From JAIOPA01 sp046076045 (GTDB lineage: Bacteria > Eisenbacteria > RBG-16-71-46), in the NCBI GenBank assembly GCA_046076045.1, contig JBJTRI010000119.1:1-64000 (forward strand): a stretch of 64,000 nt of DNA, read 5' to 3'. Every line of letters begins with the position of its first letter. The first letter of the stretch is position 1. Under the pieces are notes generated by a model. That model saw only the letters and a program-made list of their open reading frames with translations. It searched no databases and was not told where the DNA came from. The translations under genes were made by a program, and so were the position numbers. This document shows, one piece after another, positions 16,837-25,947 of this stretch.

Positions 16837-18369
16837 ATGGGTTCGCCCCTGTCCATCGTCCACCTCGCGAGCGAGATGGCCCCGTTCGCCAAGGTGGGCG
16901 GGCTCGGTGACGTCGTCGCCGCGCTCGCGCGCGAGCAGGTCCGGCGCGGGCATCGCGTGGTGGTCGCACTGCCGCGCTACCGCGACCTCGTGCTGCCCGC
17001 CGGGTGGCGGCTCACCGAGCTCGACGGCACGCTCGTGCCGTGGGGTGTGGGGCACGAGCCGGCCCGGTTCGCGATCGCCGAGGGCCCGCTCGACCAGCCC
17101 ACCGTGCTGCTCGTCGAGCACGCCGGTGACCGCCGGTTCTTCGCGCGCGCGGGCTTCTACGACGACCCGGTGACGCACGAGGGCTACCCCGACAACCCCG
17201 AGCGCTTCCTGTTCTTCACGCGCGCCGCGCTCGAGGCGGTGAAGGCGTTCGGGGAGCGCTTCCACGTCCTGCACGCGCATGACCAGCAGGCGGCGTGGGC
17301 GCCGTGCTTCGTGCGCACGCACGATGCCGACGACGACGCGTTCCTCGGCACCGCGACCGTGTTCACGATCCACAACCTCGGCTACCAGGGCATCGTGGAC
17401 CCGTGGGTGCTCGGGCTCGCCGGCTTCCCGCGCGGTGAGTTCCACCCGCGCAGCCCGTTCGAGTACCACGGCCGCGTGAACTTCATGAAGGTCGGCATCC
17501 TGTTCGCCGACCTCGTCTCGACCGTGAGCCCCACCTACGCGCGCGAGATCCAGACCACGGGCGAGTACGGGTTCGGGCTCGAGGGCGTGCTGCGTCGCCG
17601 CACGGGCGACGTGCGGGGCATCCTGAACGGCATCGACGACCACGACTGGGACCCGGCGCACGACCGTTGGCTGCCGGCGCACTACGACCGCGACCGACTC
17701 GACGGCAAGCGCGTCTGTCGTCGGGCGCTCGCGCTCGAGTCGGGCTTCCCGCTCGAGCCCGACTGGCCCATCGTGGGCATCGTGTCGAGGCTCGTCGAGC
17801 AGAAGGGCTTCGACCTCATCGAAGCCGCCGAGCATGCGCTGTGCGACCTGCAGGCGCGCTTCGTCGTGCTGGGTATGGGTTCGCCGCGCTACGTGGAGCG
17901 GTTCCGCCGGCTGGCGGCCGAACGCCCGTGGCAGTGGCGGTTCGAGGGGGCGCACGACGAGGGACTGGCGCACCGCATCGAGGCCGGCGCCGACCTGTTC
18001 CTCATGCCGTCGCGCTACGAGCCGTGCGGGCTCAACCAGCTCTACTCGCTGCGCTACGGCACCGTGCCGGTGGTGCGCGCGACCGGGGGGTTGGCCGACA
18101 CGGTGCGCGAGTTCGACCCGATCACGCGCGAGGGCAACGGGTTCGTGTTCGAGGGCTTCGCGCCGGACGAGATGGTCATGGCCCTGCGGCGCGCACTCGC
18201 GACGCACGGCGAGCCCGAGGCGTGGCGCGCGCTCCAGCGCAACGGCATGGCGCGCGACTCGAGTTGGCGGGCCGCGGCCGACGGCTACGACCGCCTGTAC
18301 GCCGAGGCCATGGAGCGAGTGGCGCAGGGCCGCGTGCCGAGCCTCGAGAGCGTGCTCGACACCTTCTGA
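16837..18369 (+). CDS. glgA: Glycogen synthase (GT5)
   Basis: A 510-residue GT5 glycogen/starch synthase that extends alpha-1,4-glucan from ADP-glucose (or UDP-glucose) in the cytoplasm. KVGGLGDV at 19-26 is the ADP-glucose loop, HAHDQQAAWAP and TIHNLGYQG are family blocks, and SRYEPCGLNQLYSLRYGTVP near residue 390 carries the Glu acid/base region and the X-X-G-G loop that follows. Length is slightly above the bacterial norm of about 480. It follows galT by 19 nt in the same direction. A debranching enzyme gene is nearby at 23816-25872. It converges on the aspartate kinase gene with a gap of only 28 bp. Confidence 0.93.
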   Translation: MGSPLSIVHLASEMAPFAKVGGLGDVVAALAREQVRRGHRVVVALPRYRDLVLPAGWRLTELDGTLVPWGVGHEPARFAIAEGPLDQPTVLLVEHAGDRRFFARAGFYDDPVTHEGYPDNPERFLFFTRAALEAVKAFGERFHVLHAHDQQAAWAPCFVRTHDADDDAFLGTATVFTIHNLGYQGIVDPWVLGLAGFPRGEFHPRSPFEYHGRVNFMKVGILFADLVSTVSPTYAREIQTTGEYGFGLEGVLRRRTGDVRGILNGIDDHDWDPAHDRWLPAHYDRDRLDGKRVCRRALALESGFPLEPDWPIVGIVSRLVEQKGFDLIEAAEHALCDLQARFVVLGMGSPRYVERFRRLAAERPWQWRFEGAHDEGLAHRIEAGADLFLMPSRYEPCGLNQLYSLRYGTVPVVRATGGLADTVREFDPITREGNGFVFEGFAPDEMVMALRRALATHGEPEAWRALQRNGMARDSSWRAAADGYDRLYAEAMERVAQGRVPSLESVLDTF

Positions 18370-18397
18370 GCCCGCGACCCCGCGCGGTTCGCGATCG

Positions 18398-19606
18398 TCA
18401 GTTCGCGGACTCGAGGAACCGCGCGTGCAGCGCACGCACCGCGTCCTCGATGCGGTCGCCCGGCACGCGCAGGATGAGCGCGGCCGGCGTGGTGCGCAGC
18501 GCGATGAGCGGCACCCCGACGCGCTCGAGGGCGCGCTCGGCGAGTGCCGCTTCGCGGGCCCCGAGCCCCAGCCCCACGAGCGAGACGAACGCCGCGTCGT
18601 GCACCGCGTCGAGCCGCCACTCGCCGCCCGGGCCGCGCAGTTCGCGGAACGTGCGCTGCAACTCCTCGACGTCGTGACGCTCGCCCATCCACACCAGTGC
18701 GCCGTGCGTGGGCGTGGCCTGCTCGTGCGCGACGAGTTCGAGCGCGGGGAAGCGCTCGTGCACCGACTCGAGGATGCCACGGGCCTCGCCGACGCCGCCG
18801 GCGTTGCCCTCGGCGAGCGCGAGCGAGACGTGGGCGCGATGGGTGACGGCTTCGACTCGAGGGGCTTCCACGGTGTCCTCCGCGATCTCGGTGCCCGGGG
18901 CGTCCCGGAACGACGAACGAACGGTGAGCGGCACGCGCTCGCGCGCGGCCAGGTCCACGCAGCGCGCGTGCAGCACGCGGCCGCCGAGGTGGGCGAGGGC
19001 CGAGCACGCGCGATAGCCGAGCCGCGGCACGAGGCGCGCGGCCGGCACCAGTCGCGGGTCGGCGGTGAACACGCCGTCCACGTCGGTGAGGATCTCGCAG
19101 CGCGCACGGCCGAGGGCGGCGGCGAGCGCGACCGCGGTCGTGTCGCTGCCCCCGCGGCCGAGCGTGGTGATCTCCTTGGTGACCGGCGAGACACCCTGGA
19201 AGCCGGCCACGATCACGACGTCGTCGTTCGCGAGCGCCGCCTGCAGCCGGTCGGGCCGCACCCCCACGATGCGCGCGTTCGAGTGCGCCTCGTCGGTGAG
19301 GATGCCGCTCTGCGAGCCCGTGAACGAGATCGCGCGCACCCCGAGGTCGTGCAGGGCCATGGCGAGCAGCGCCATCGAGACGCGCTCGCCGGTCGAGAGC
19401 AGCATGTCCATCTCGCGGCGCGACGGGCTGGGGGAGACCTCGCGCGCGAGCGCGATGAGGTCGTCGGTGGTGTCGCCCATGGCGCTCACCACCACCACCA
19501 TGGAGTTCCCCTGCTCGCGCGCCGCGGCGATGCGCCGGGCCACGGCCCGGATGCGATCGGGGCCGTTCACCGAGGTGCCGCCGTACTTGTGGACGAGGAT
19601 GCTCAC
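18398..19606 (-). CDS. lysC: Aspartate kinase
   Basis: A 402-residue monofunctional aspartokinase starting at GTG (19606). VHKYGGTSVNGPDRIRAVA is the N-terminal amino-acid kinase signature, FQGVSPVTKEITTLGRGGSD binds aspartate and ATP, and LTDVDGVFTADPRLVP is the third conserved block. Two ACT-like modules occupy the last 140 residues, so feedback control by lysine or threonine is probable. It phosphorylates aspartate in the first step of lysine, threonine and methionine synthesis. The gene stands alone, reading toward glgA. No close RBS of AGGAGG type is seen before the GTG. Confidence 0.92.
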   Translation of the reverse strand: MSILVHKYGGTSVNGPDRIRAVARRIAAAREQGNSMVVVVSAMGDTTDDLIALAREVSPSPSRREMDMLLSTGERVSMALLAMALHDLGVRAISFTGSQSGILTDEAHSNARIVGVRPDRLQAALANDDVVIVAGFQGVSPVTKEITTLGRGGSDTTAVALAAALGRARCEILTDVDGVFTADPRLVPAARLVPRLGYRACSALAHLGGRVLHARCVDLAARERVPLTVRSSFRDAPGTEIAEDTVEAPRVEAVTHRAHVSLALAEGNAGGVGEARGILESVHERFPALELVAHEQATPTHGALVWMGERHDVEELQRTFRELRGPGGEWRLDAVHDAAFVSLVGLGLGAREAALAERALERVGVPLIALRTTPAALILRVPGDRIEDAVRALHARFLESAN

Positions 19607-19765
19607 TGGGCGAGGGATAGACGGTCGGGGCGGTCCGTGCAACCCGCGCCCGCGGCCCCGTCCGGGCGGGGACGGCTCCGGGGCCGGCCCGGCTCCGAGG
19701 GGGCCCGTGCGGGGCTGCCGGGGGCCTTCCCGGCGAGCTCCCCGGCGGGGCGAGCGGGGGCGGGC

Positions 19766-19795
19766 TTGACGGTCACGCCTCCGGCCGGATATGGT
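19766..19795 (+). promoter_or_regulatory. Promoter of tRNA-Gly
   Basis: TTGACG at 19766-19771, an 18-bp spacer, and TATGGT at 19790-19795. The first tRNA base is at 19813, so the primary transcript would carry about 10 nt of 5' leader. This is a useful in-window reference for what the housekeeping promoter looks like. Confidence 0.6.
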
Positions 19796-19812
19796 TGCCG
19801 CCGCTCTTGTTC

Positions 19813-19889
19813 GCGGAAGTAGCTCAGCCCGGTAGAGCATCACCTTGCCAAGGTGAGGGTCGGGGGTTCGAATCCCCTCTTCCGCTCCA
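19813..19889 (+). tRNA. tRNA-Gly(GCC)
   Basis: A complete cloverleaf is readable by eye. The 7-bp acceptor stem pairs GCGGAAG (19813-19819) with CTTCCGC (19879-19885); discriminator T; CCA is encoded at 19887-19889. The anticodon stem TCACC / GGTGA encloses the loop TTGCCAA with anticodon GCC. The T arm reads GGGGG-TTCGAAT-CCCCT. It decodes GGC and GGU. folE starts 57 nt downstream in the same direction. Confidence 0.97.
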
Positions 19890-19945
19890 TGTCCGCACGG
19901 GCCGGCCTTCCAGGTCGGCCCGTCGCGCTTTCCGGGGGTGTTCCC

Positions 19946-20512
19946 ATGAGCGGTCCCGTTCGCGACCTGGCCGCCGTCGAGCGCGCCGTCGCCGACCTGC
20001 TCCGGGCCCTGGGGCTGTCCGCCGTCTCCGAGCCCGAACTGGCCCAGACCCCCGCGCGGGTCTCCGAGCTCTACCGCGAGGTGCTCTCGGGGCTCGACCC
20101 GGCCACGCACCCCGACCTCGCCACCTTCCCGCACGCCGGTCAGGGCGACCTCGTCGTGGTCCGCGACCTCGAGTTCCACTCGTTGTGCGTGCACCACATG
20201 GTGCCGTTCTTCGGTCGCGCGCTCGTGGCCTACCTGCCGGGCGACACGCTCGTCGGGATCAGCGCCGCCGCTCGCTTGCTCGAGACCTACTCGCGCCGTC
20301 CGCAGTTGCAGGAGCGACTCGGCCAGCAGATCGCCGACCACCTCGACCGCCTCATCCGTCCGCGCGGCGTCGCGGTGGTGCTCGAGGCGCGCCACCTGTG
20401 CATGGAGATGCGCGGGATCCGCCGGCGGGGCATGGTCGAGACGCGCGCGGTGCGCGGTGAACTCGCCGACCCGCGGTGGGCCGAGGCGTTGCGCTTCGGG
20501 CCCGGGGCCTGA
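19946..20512 (+). CDS. folE: GTP cyclohydrolase I
   Basis: A 188-residue enzyme that converts GTP to 7,8-dihydroneopterin triphosphate, the entry step to folate and tetrahydrobiopterin. Zinc ligands are visible: Cys81 in FHSLCVHHMVPFFG with the following His residues, and Cys152 in ARHLCMEMRGIRR. YLPGDTLVGIS and RRPQLQERLGQQIAD are family blocks. The usual E. coli FEHHF loop is replaced by SLCVHHM, as in many non-proteobacterial enzymes. I chose the ATG at 19946 because the family N terminus begins there and upstream sequence is the tRNA gene. Confidence 0.93.
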   Translation: MSGPVRDLAAVERAVADLLRALGLSAVSEPELAQTPARVSELYREVLSGLDPATHPDLATFPHAGQGDLVVVRDLEFHSLCVHHMVPFFGRALVAYLPGDTLVGISAAARLLETYSRRPQLQERLGQQIADHLDRLIRPRGVAVVLEARHLCMEMRGIRRRGMVETRAVRGELADPRWAEALRFGPGA

Positions 20513-20526
20513 GCCGGGGGGCAGCG

Positions 20527-21279
20527 ATGAGCGGTGTGCCGTCGGTCAGCGTCGTGCTCGTGACCCGCGACCGGCGTGCGCTGCTCGCCGACGCGCTCGC
20601 GAGCGTGGTCGCGCAGTCGCCCGCGCCGTGCGAGGTGCGCATCGGCGACGACGGCACCACGCCCGCCGTGCTGCCCGACGACCTGCCCCTGCTCGAGGTC
20701 ACGGTGGTGCCGGGGGGGCACGGGTCCGCCGCGGCCGCGCGCAATGCCGCCGCTGCCGGGGCGCGCGGTGAGGTGCTGGCGTTCCTCGACGACGACGACC
20801 GCTGGCGTCCGGGGCACCTCGCCGCGCTCGCCGAGGCGTTCCGCGACCCCACGGTGGGCTTCGCCTGGCGCGACAGCGAGGTGGTGCGCGAGCGCGTGGC
20901 CCCCTCGGGCGAGCGCATCGCCTACGACCGTCGCACGCTCGCGCGCGACTGGGACGACGCGCTCATGCGCTCCGACGACTACCTGCCGCCGAGCGCGTGG
21001 GGCGTGCGTCGCTCGTGCTTCGAGGCGCTGGGCGGGTTCGACGCCTCGCTGCGCTACAGCGAGGACTGGGACTTCGTGCTGCGGGCCGCCGCCCGCACCG
21101 GCGTGCGCCGCGTGCCCGGTGTTTCGGTCGAGGTCCGGCTGCGCGAGAGCGGCAACAGCTCGGCGGAGTTCACGCCCGAGCGTCTCGAGTGCCTGCGGCG
21201 CGTGGCCGAGCGCCACGGGTTCGCGACCCCGGGCCCCAAGACGTTCTGGGAGGTGGCGCTCGCGGTGGGGGCGTCGTGA
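20527..21279 (+). CDS. Family 2 glycosyltransferase
   Basis: A 250-residue GT-A enzyme. VSVVLVTRDRRALLADALASV opens the fold, EVLAFLDDDDRWRPGHL holds the DXD metal site, and LRYSEDWDFVLRAAA supplies the ED catalytic motif. It lies apart from the main polysaccharide locus, 14 nt after folE, and its stop overlaps the start of a flavoprotein gene (GTGA). No membrane segment. Product unknown; a minor glycan or a glycosylated secondary product is possible. Confidence 0.85.
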   Translation: MSGVPSVSVVLVTRDRRALLADALASVVAQSPAPCEVRIGDDGTTPAVLPDDLPLLEVTVVPGGHGSAAAARNAAAAGARGEVLAFLDDDDRWRPGHLAALAEAFRDPTVGFAWRDSEVVRERVAPSGERIAYDRRTLARDWDDALMRSDDYLPPSAWGVRRSCFEALGGFDASLRYSEDWDFVLRAAARTGVRRVPGVSVEVRLRESGNSSAEFTPERLECLRRVAERHGFATPGPKTFWEVALAVGAS

Positions 21280-22190
21280 CGGGACGCGAACTGGTCATCG
21301 TGGGCGCGGGCCCGGCCGGGGTCTCGGCCGCGTTGTGGGCGCGCCTGCTCGACCTCGACGTGCTGTTGCTCGAGGCGGGCGAGGGGCCGGGCGGCCAGTT
21401 GCACCACATCCACTTCCAACCGCGCGAGATCCCGGGGTGGACGGCGGGGGACGGTGCGGCCATGGCCGCGACCTACGAGCGCCAGCTCGCCGAGTCCGGC
21501 ATCCCCGTGCGCTACGGTGCGGTCGCGGCGGCCCTCACGCCCGGCGAGCCCCCGTCTCTGACGCTCGCCGACGGCGGCACGGTGGCCGCGCGTGCGCTGC
21601 TCGTCGCCACCGGCGCGCGGCGCCGTCGTCTCGGCGTGCCGGGCGAGGAGGATTTCACCGACCGCGGCCTGTCGTACTCCGCGACCCGCGACCTGTCGCG
21701 CCTCACCGGGCGCCGCCTGGTGGTGGTGGGCGGGGGCGATGCGGCCTACGAGAACGCGCTCATCCTGGCGGCCGCGGGCCGCGACGTGACGCTGCTCGTG
21801 CGCGGGGTGTCGCGGGCGCGTGCCGAGTTCCGCGAGCGCGTGGCGGCCGATGCCCGCATCCGCGTGCGCACCGGTGCCACGGTGCGCGCGGTGCTCGGCG
21901 ACGATCGCGTGCGGGCGCTGCGCGTCGCGGAGCCCGACGGCGAGCGCGAGTTGCCGTGCGACGGCGTGGTGGTGAAGGTCGGCGTGGTGCCCAACACCGA
22001 GTGGTGCCGTGGTGCGCTCGCGCACGACGCCGACGGCTGGCTCACGGTGGACGCGTCGTTCGCGACCTCGGGTGCGGGCGTGTGGGCCGCGGGCGACGTG
22101 ACGCGCCCGCTGCTGCCGGGCATCCCGGTCGCGCACGGCCACGGTGCCCTCGTGGTCGCCGCCATCCGGCACGCGCTGCGCGGCGACTGA
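21276..22190 (+). CDS. Thioredoxin-reductase-like FAD/NAD(P) oxidoreductase lacking the CxxC pair
   Basis: A 304-residue flavoprotein with the thioredoxin reductase fold: VIVGAGPAGVSAA near residue 8 binds FAD, LVATGARRRRLGVPGE closes the FAD domain, VVVGGGDAAYENALILA near 149 binds NAD(P)H, and GVWAAGDVTRP near the C terminus is the second FAD motif. In thioredoxin reductases the redox motif CATC lies just before the NADPH domain at 135-138. Here the same positions read SATR (Ser135, Arg138), so both cysteines are absent. It therefore cannot reduce thioredoxin by the usual route. A flavin- or ferredoxin-dependent role is possible, but function is unknown. Confidence 0.8.
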   Translation: MTGRELVIVGAGPAGVSAALWARLLDLDVLLLEAGEGPGGQLHHIHFQPREIPGWTAGDGAAMAATYERQLAESGIPVRYGAVAAALTPGEPPSLTLADGGTVAARALLVATGARRRRLGVPGEEDFTDRGLSYSATRDLSRLTGRRLVVVGGGDAAYENALILAAAGRDVTLLVRGVSRARAEFRERVAADARIRVRTGATVRAVLGDDRVRALRVAEPDGERELPCDGVVVKVGVVPNTEWCRGALAHDADGWLTVDASFATSGAGVWAAGDVTRPLLPGIPVAHGHGALVVAAIRHALRGD

Positions 22191-22269
22191 CGCCGCGCTC
22201 TGGCGCCGCGGCCACGGCGCGGTTAGCGTGCCGTGCATCCACCGACCGTCCCCGAACCCGGAGCCCCCG

Positions 22270-23799
22270 ATGAGCGCTTTCACCGACCCGCGCGACCTCG
22301 CCCAACTCGCCGAGCGTGGCATCTCGCCCGCCGAGGCCGAGCGCCAACTCGAGGTCATGGGCCGCCCCGCGGCGTGGGCCGTGCTCGAGCGCCCGTGCAC
22401 GCCGGGCGACGGGATCGAGCGGCTCGACGAGGCGCGGATCGAGGGGCTGCTCGCGGAGCACGCCCGCGCCGCCCGCGCCGGGCGCGTGAGCGCGTTCGTG
22501 CCCGCCTCGGGCGCGGCGACGCGCATGTTCAAGGACCTGCTCGCGGCCCGCGACCTGCCGGGGGCCCTCGAGCCCGCGGTGGTCCGCGCCACCGCGGGCC
22601 CGGCGGCCGCCGGTCTCGTGCGGTTCGTGGACGAGTTGCCGCGCTTCGCGTTCGCCGACGCGCTGGCCGCCGTGCTGGCGCGTGACGGTCACGACCTCGC
22701 CACGCTCCGCTCGCAGGGCCCGTGGCGCCCGCTGCTCGAGGGCTTCCTGGCCCCGAGCGGACTCGATGCGGCGCGCGCCCCCAAGGGCCTGCTCGCGTTC
22801 CACCGCGAGGGCGGGCAGGCGCGCACCGCGTTCGAGGAGCACCTGCTCGAGGCGGTGCCGCTCGCGAGCGACGCCACCGGCGTGCGAGCCCTCGACGTGA
22901 CCGTGTCGCCCGAGCATCGCGCCGGGTTCGAGGCCGTGCTCGCGACGCGCGCCCCCGCGCTCGCCGAGTGCTTCGAGGGCCGCTGGGAGGTGGCCTTCAG
23001 CGAGCAGCACCCGGCCACCGACACGATCGCGGGCGACCCCGCGGGCGGGGCGTTCCGCGACGAGCACGGTCGGCTGCTGTTCCGGCCCGCCGGGCACGGC
23101 GCGCTGCTCCACAACCTCGGGGTCTCGGGGCGCGACCTCGTGTTCCTGAAGAACATCGACAACGTGGCGGTGTGGCGCATGAAGGGCGAGACCGTGCGCT
23201 GGGCGCGCGCACTCGTCGGGTTGGCGGCCGAGACCTCGGCGCACGCGAGCGCGCTCGTGCGCCGCCTGCGCGCCGGGGACGCGGCGGCCCCCGCCGAGGC
23301 CCGCGCGTGGGCGGCGATGGAACTGGGTCTGGTGCTGCCCCCCGCGCTCGATGCGGCCGCTCTGGCTGACGCGCTCGACCGTCCGGTGCGCGTGTGCGGC
23401 ATGGTGGCCAACACCGGCGAGCCCGGGGGCGGACCGTTCTGGGTGCGCGGCGCGCACGGCCTGACGCGCCAGATCGTGGAGTCCGCGCAGGTCGATCCGG
23501 CCTCGGCCGCGCAGCAGGCGGTGCTGCGCTCGGCCACGCACTTCAACCCGGTGTTCCTCGCCTGCGCCCTGCGCGCCGCCGACGGACGACCGCACGACCT
23601 CGACCGGTTCGTGGACCCCGCCGCGGTCATCGTCACGCGCAAGTCGCACGGGGGCCGCGACCTGTTGGCGCTCGAGCGGCCGGGGTTGTGGAACGGTGCG
23701 ATGGCGCACTGGCTCACGCGCTTCGTCGAGGTGCCGCTCGCGGTCTTCAATCCCGTCAAGACGGTCTTCGACCTGTTGCGCCCCGAGCACCAGGGCTAG
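22270..23799 (+). CDS. DUF4301 family protein
   Basis: A 509-residue cytoplasmic protein that I recognise as DUF4301, a family best known from Bacteroidota. FVPASGAATRMFKDLL near residue 78 resembles the glycine loop of sugar nucleotidyltransferases. FRPAGHGALLHNL followed by LKNIDNVAVWRMK resembles the substrate loops of UDP-sugar pyrophosphorylases, and MVANTGEPGGGPFWV is a strong family block. A nucleotide-sugar activating role is a reasonable inference but not demonstrated. It sits between the TrxR-like gene and glgX, converging on glgX with a 16-bp gap. Upstream 79 bp contain a TTAGCGT box that may be part of its promoter. Confidence 0.75.
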   Translation: MSAFTDPRDLAQLAERGISPAEAERQLEVMGRPAAWAVLERPCTPGDGIERLDEARIEGLLAEHARAARAGRVSAFVPASGAATRMFKDLLAARDLPGALEPAVVRATAGPAAAGLVRFVDELPRFAFADALAAVLARDGHDLATLRSQGPWRPLLEGFLAPSGLDAARAPKGLLAFHREGGQARTAFEEHLLEAVPLASDATGVRALDVTVSPEHRAGFEAVLATRAPALAECFEGRWEVAFSEQHPATDTIAGDPAGGAFRDEHGRLLFRPAGHGALLHNLGVSGRDLVFLKNIDNVAVWRMKGETVRWARALVGLAAETSAHASALVRRLRAGDAAAPAEARAWAAMELGLVLPPALDAAALADALDRPVRVCGMVANTGEPGGGPFWVRGAHGLTRQIVESAQVDPASAAQQAVLRSATHFNPVFLACALRAADGRPHDLDRFVDPAAVIVTRKSHGGRDLLALERPGLWNGAMAHWLTRFVEVPLAVFNPVKTVFDLLRPEHQG

Positions 23800-23815
23800 G
23801 CGGGCGCCCGCGCCC

Positions 23816-25872
23816 TCAGTGCGTGGCGAGCACGCGCAGCGAGCGCGGCGCGAGCCGGTCGTGCATCGGGTCGGGCAGCGGACGCGACTGCTCGATCGGC
23901 GTGAAGTCCTCGGGCGCGGCACTCGCGGTGTCGGCGATGAGGTGCCAGTGGCCGCCGCGCCCGGGCTCGGGCGTGGTGAAGTGCTGCGGTTGGGCCGTCC
24001 CGTTCACCTGCAGCAGGAAGTCCGGGTCGCCGTCGCCGTGCACGTGCATCTGCAGCATGAGGCCACCCGCGTCCCAGTCGGGCGGGCCGAGGATCGGACC
24101 GTGCCAGCTCACGCCGTCGGCGCCGGTCGAGCGGTACCAGCCCTCGCCGCGCAGCACCTTGTACTCGCGCCGCAGTCGCATGAGGCCCGCCACGAAGCGC
24201 TGGAACGCGGCCTCGTCGGGGCTGGCGTCCCAGTCGAGCCACCACGCCGGGCCGTCGTGGCACCACGCGTTGTTGTTGCCGCGCTGCGAGCGCAGGCGAT
24301 CGTCGCCCCACAGCCAGAGCACCGCGCCGCGCGACAGCAGGGTGAGGGCGGCGGCGTTGCGCGCCTGACGCAGGCGCACGCCGAGCACCGCCGGGTCGTG
24401 CGTCGGGCCCTCGGCGCCCCCGTTCCAACTGCGGTGGTGGTCGCTGCCGTCGCGTTCCTGCTCGCCGTTCGCGAGGTTGTGCTTGCGCTCGTGGCTCACG
24501 AGGTCGGCGAGCGTGAAGCCGTCGTGGCAGGTCACGAAGTTCACCGAGTGCCCCGGGCGCCGGTCGGGCGCGAACCGGTCGGAGGAGCCGCCGAGCCGGG
24601 TGGCGAGCGCGCCGGGGCACCGCCGTGCCCGCGCAGCCAGTCGCGCACGTCGTCGCGGAAGTGGTCGTTCAACTCGGCCCACCGGCCGTGGTGCGGGAAG
24701 CGGCCGCCGTGGTACACGCCGGTGTCCCACGGCTCGGCGATGAGCTTGCAGTGCGCGAGCAGCGGGTCCTCGGCGATCGCGCGCACGAGCGGCGGGTCGG
24801 CGAGCGGGGTGCCGTCGGGGCCGCGCGTGAGCGTCGAGGCGAGGTCGAAGCGGAACCCGTCCACGTGCATCTCGTGCGCCCAGAACCGCAGCGCGTCGAG
24901 CACCATGCGCGAGCCGTGCTCCGAGGCGCACGCGAACGTGTTGCCGCAGCCGGTGTGGTCGCGGTCGCGCCCGTCGGCGTCGAGCAGGTAGTAGCTCGCG
25001 CGGTCGAGCCCGCGCCAACTGCGCGGCGGTTCGGTGCGTGAGCCCTCGCCAGTGTGGTTGAACACCACGTCCAGGATGACCTCGAGCCCGACGCGGTGCA
25101 GCGCGCGCACCATGTCGCGGAACTCCCGCAACGCCCCGGCCGCGGTGGCGTCGGCGGCGTACGCGGTGCGCGGCGCCATGAACGCGAGCGGCGCGTAGCC
25201 CCAGACGTTGAGCAGCGGCTCGCCCGTGAGCGGGTTCGTGCGCGGGTTGTCGGTCTCGTCGAACTCGGCGACCGGCATGAGCTGCACCGCCGTGAAGCCC
25301 ATCGCGGCCAGCCACCCGGCCTTCTCCGCGAGGCCCGCGAACGTGCCGGGGTGCGCGACGCGCGAGCTCGGGTGCGCGGTGAACGCACGCACGTGCGTCT
25401 CGTGGATCACGGTGTCGCCGAGCGGCGTGCGCGGCGCGCGGTCGTCGCCCCAGTCGTAGGCCAGGTCCACCACGACCGAGCGCAGCACGCGCGGGCCGCC
25501 GCGCTCGGGTCGCTCGCCCCAGCGCTCGGAGCCCGCCACGCCGTGCGCGTACGGGTCGAGCAGGAGGGCGTCGGGGTCGAACGCGTGCTCGGGACCGCGC
25601 ACGTCGGAGTCGGAGCGCCACGCGTACTCGGCGCCTGCGGCGAGCCCGGGTACGAACGCGTGCCAGACGTCGCCGGTGCGGTGGCGCGCCGGGGCGAGCT
25701 CGAACTCGCGTACCGCGCGGCCGCCGGGTGCGAACAACGCGAGCGTCAGACGCGTGGCGTGGCGCGAGACGACCGCGAAGTTCACGCCAGCCCGCGTGAG
25801 CGTGGAGCCGAGCGGCTCGGCGGAGCCGGGCTCGACGCTCAGCGCACTCGGGGGCGGGACGGGATCGGCCAT
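23816..25872 (-). pseudogene. glgX: Glycogen debranching enzyme GlgX, interrupted by a one-base frameshift
   Basis: Together the two frames give a full-length GH13 debranching enzyme of about 685 residues. Frame one (25872 down to about 24618) holds the CBM48-like N terminus, DVVFNHTGEGS, the catalytic Asp in DGFRFDLAS and the Glu in LIAEPWDTG. Frame two (about 24613 down to 23816) continues with GALATRLGGSSDRF, FVTCHDGFTLADL and GNNNAWCHD. The shift lies at the four-G run 24614-24617; one extra G would restore the whole protein. The break removes the third catalytic Asp from the first product. It may be a real inactivation or a sequencing error. It would act with glgA on glycogen. Confidence 0.85.
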
Positions 25873-25947
25873 GCGGGACGGGACCTCGGGGAGTGGGGGA
25901 CGCCGCAGGTTAGCGCGTCCTGCGCCCGACGCCCAAGCCGGCCGCGC

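Noticed and set aside
19800..19900. Minus-strand frame across the tRNA that reads like a protein (GIRTPDPHLGKVMLYRAELL)
   Set aside because: This is the familiar spurious peptide produced by translating the antisense of a tRNA gene; the cloverleaf on the plus strand is complete.
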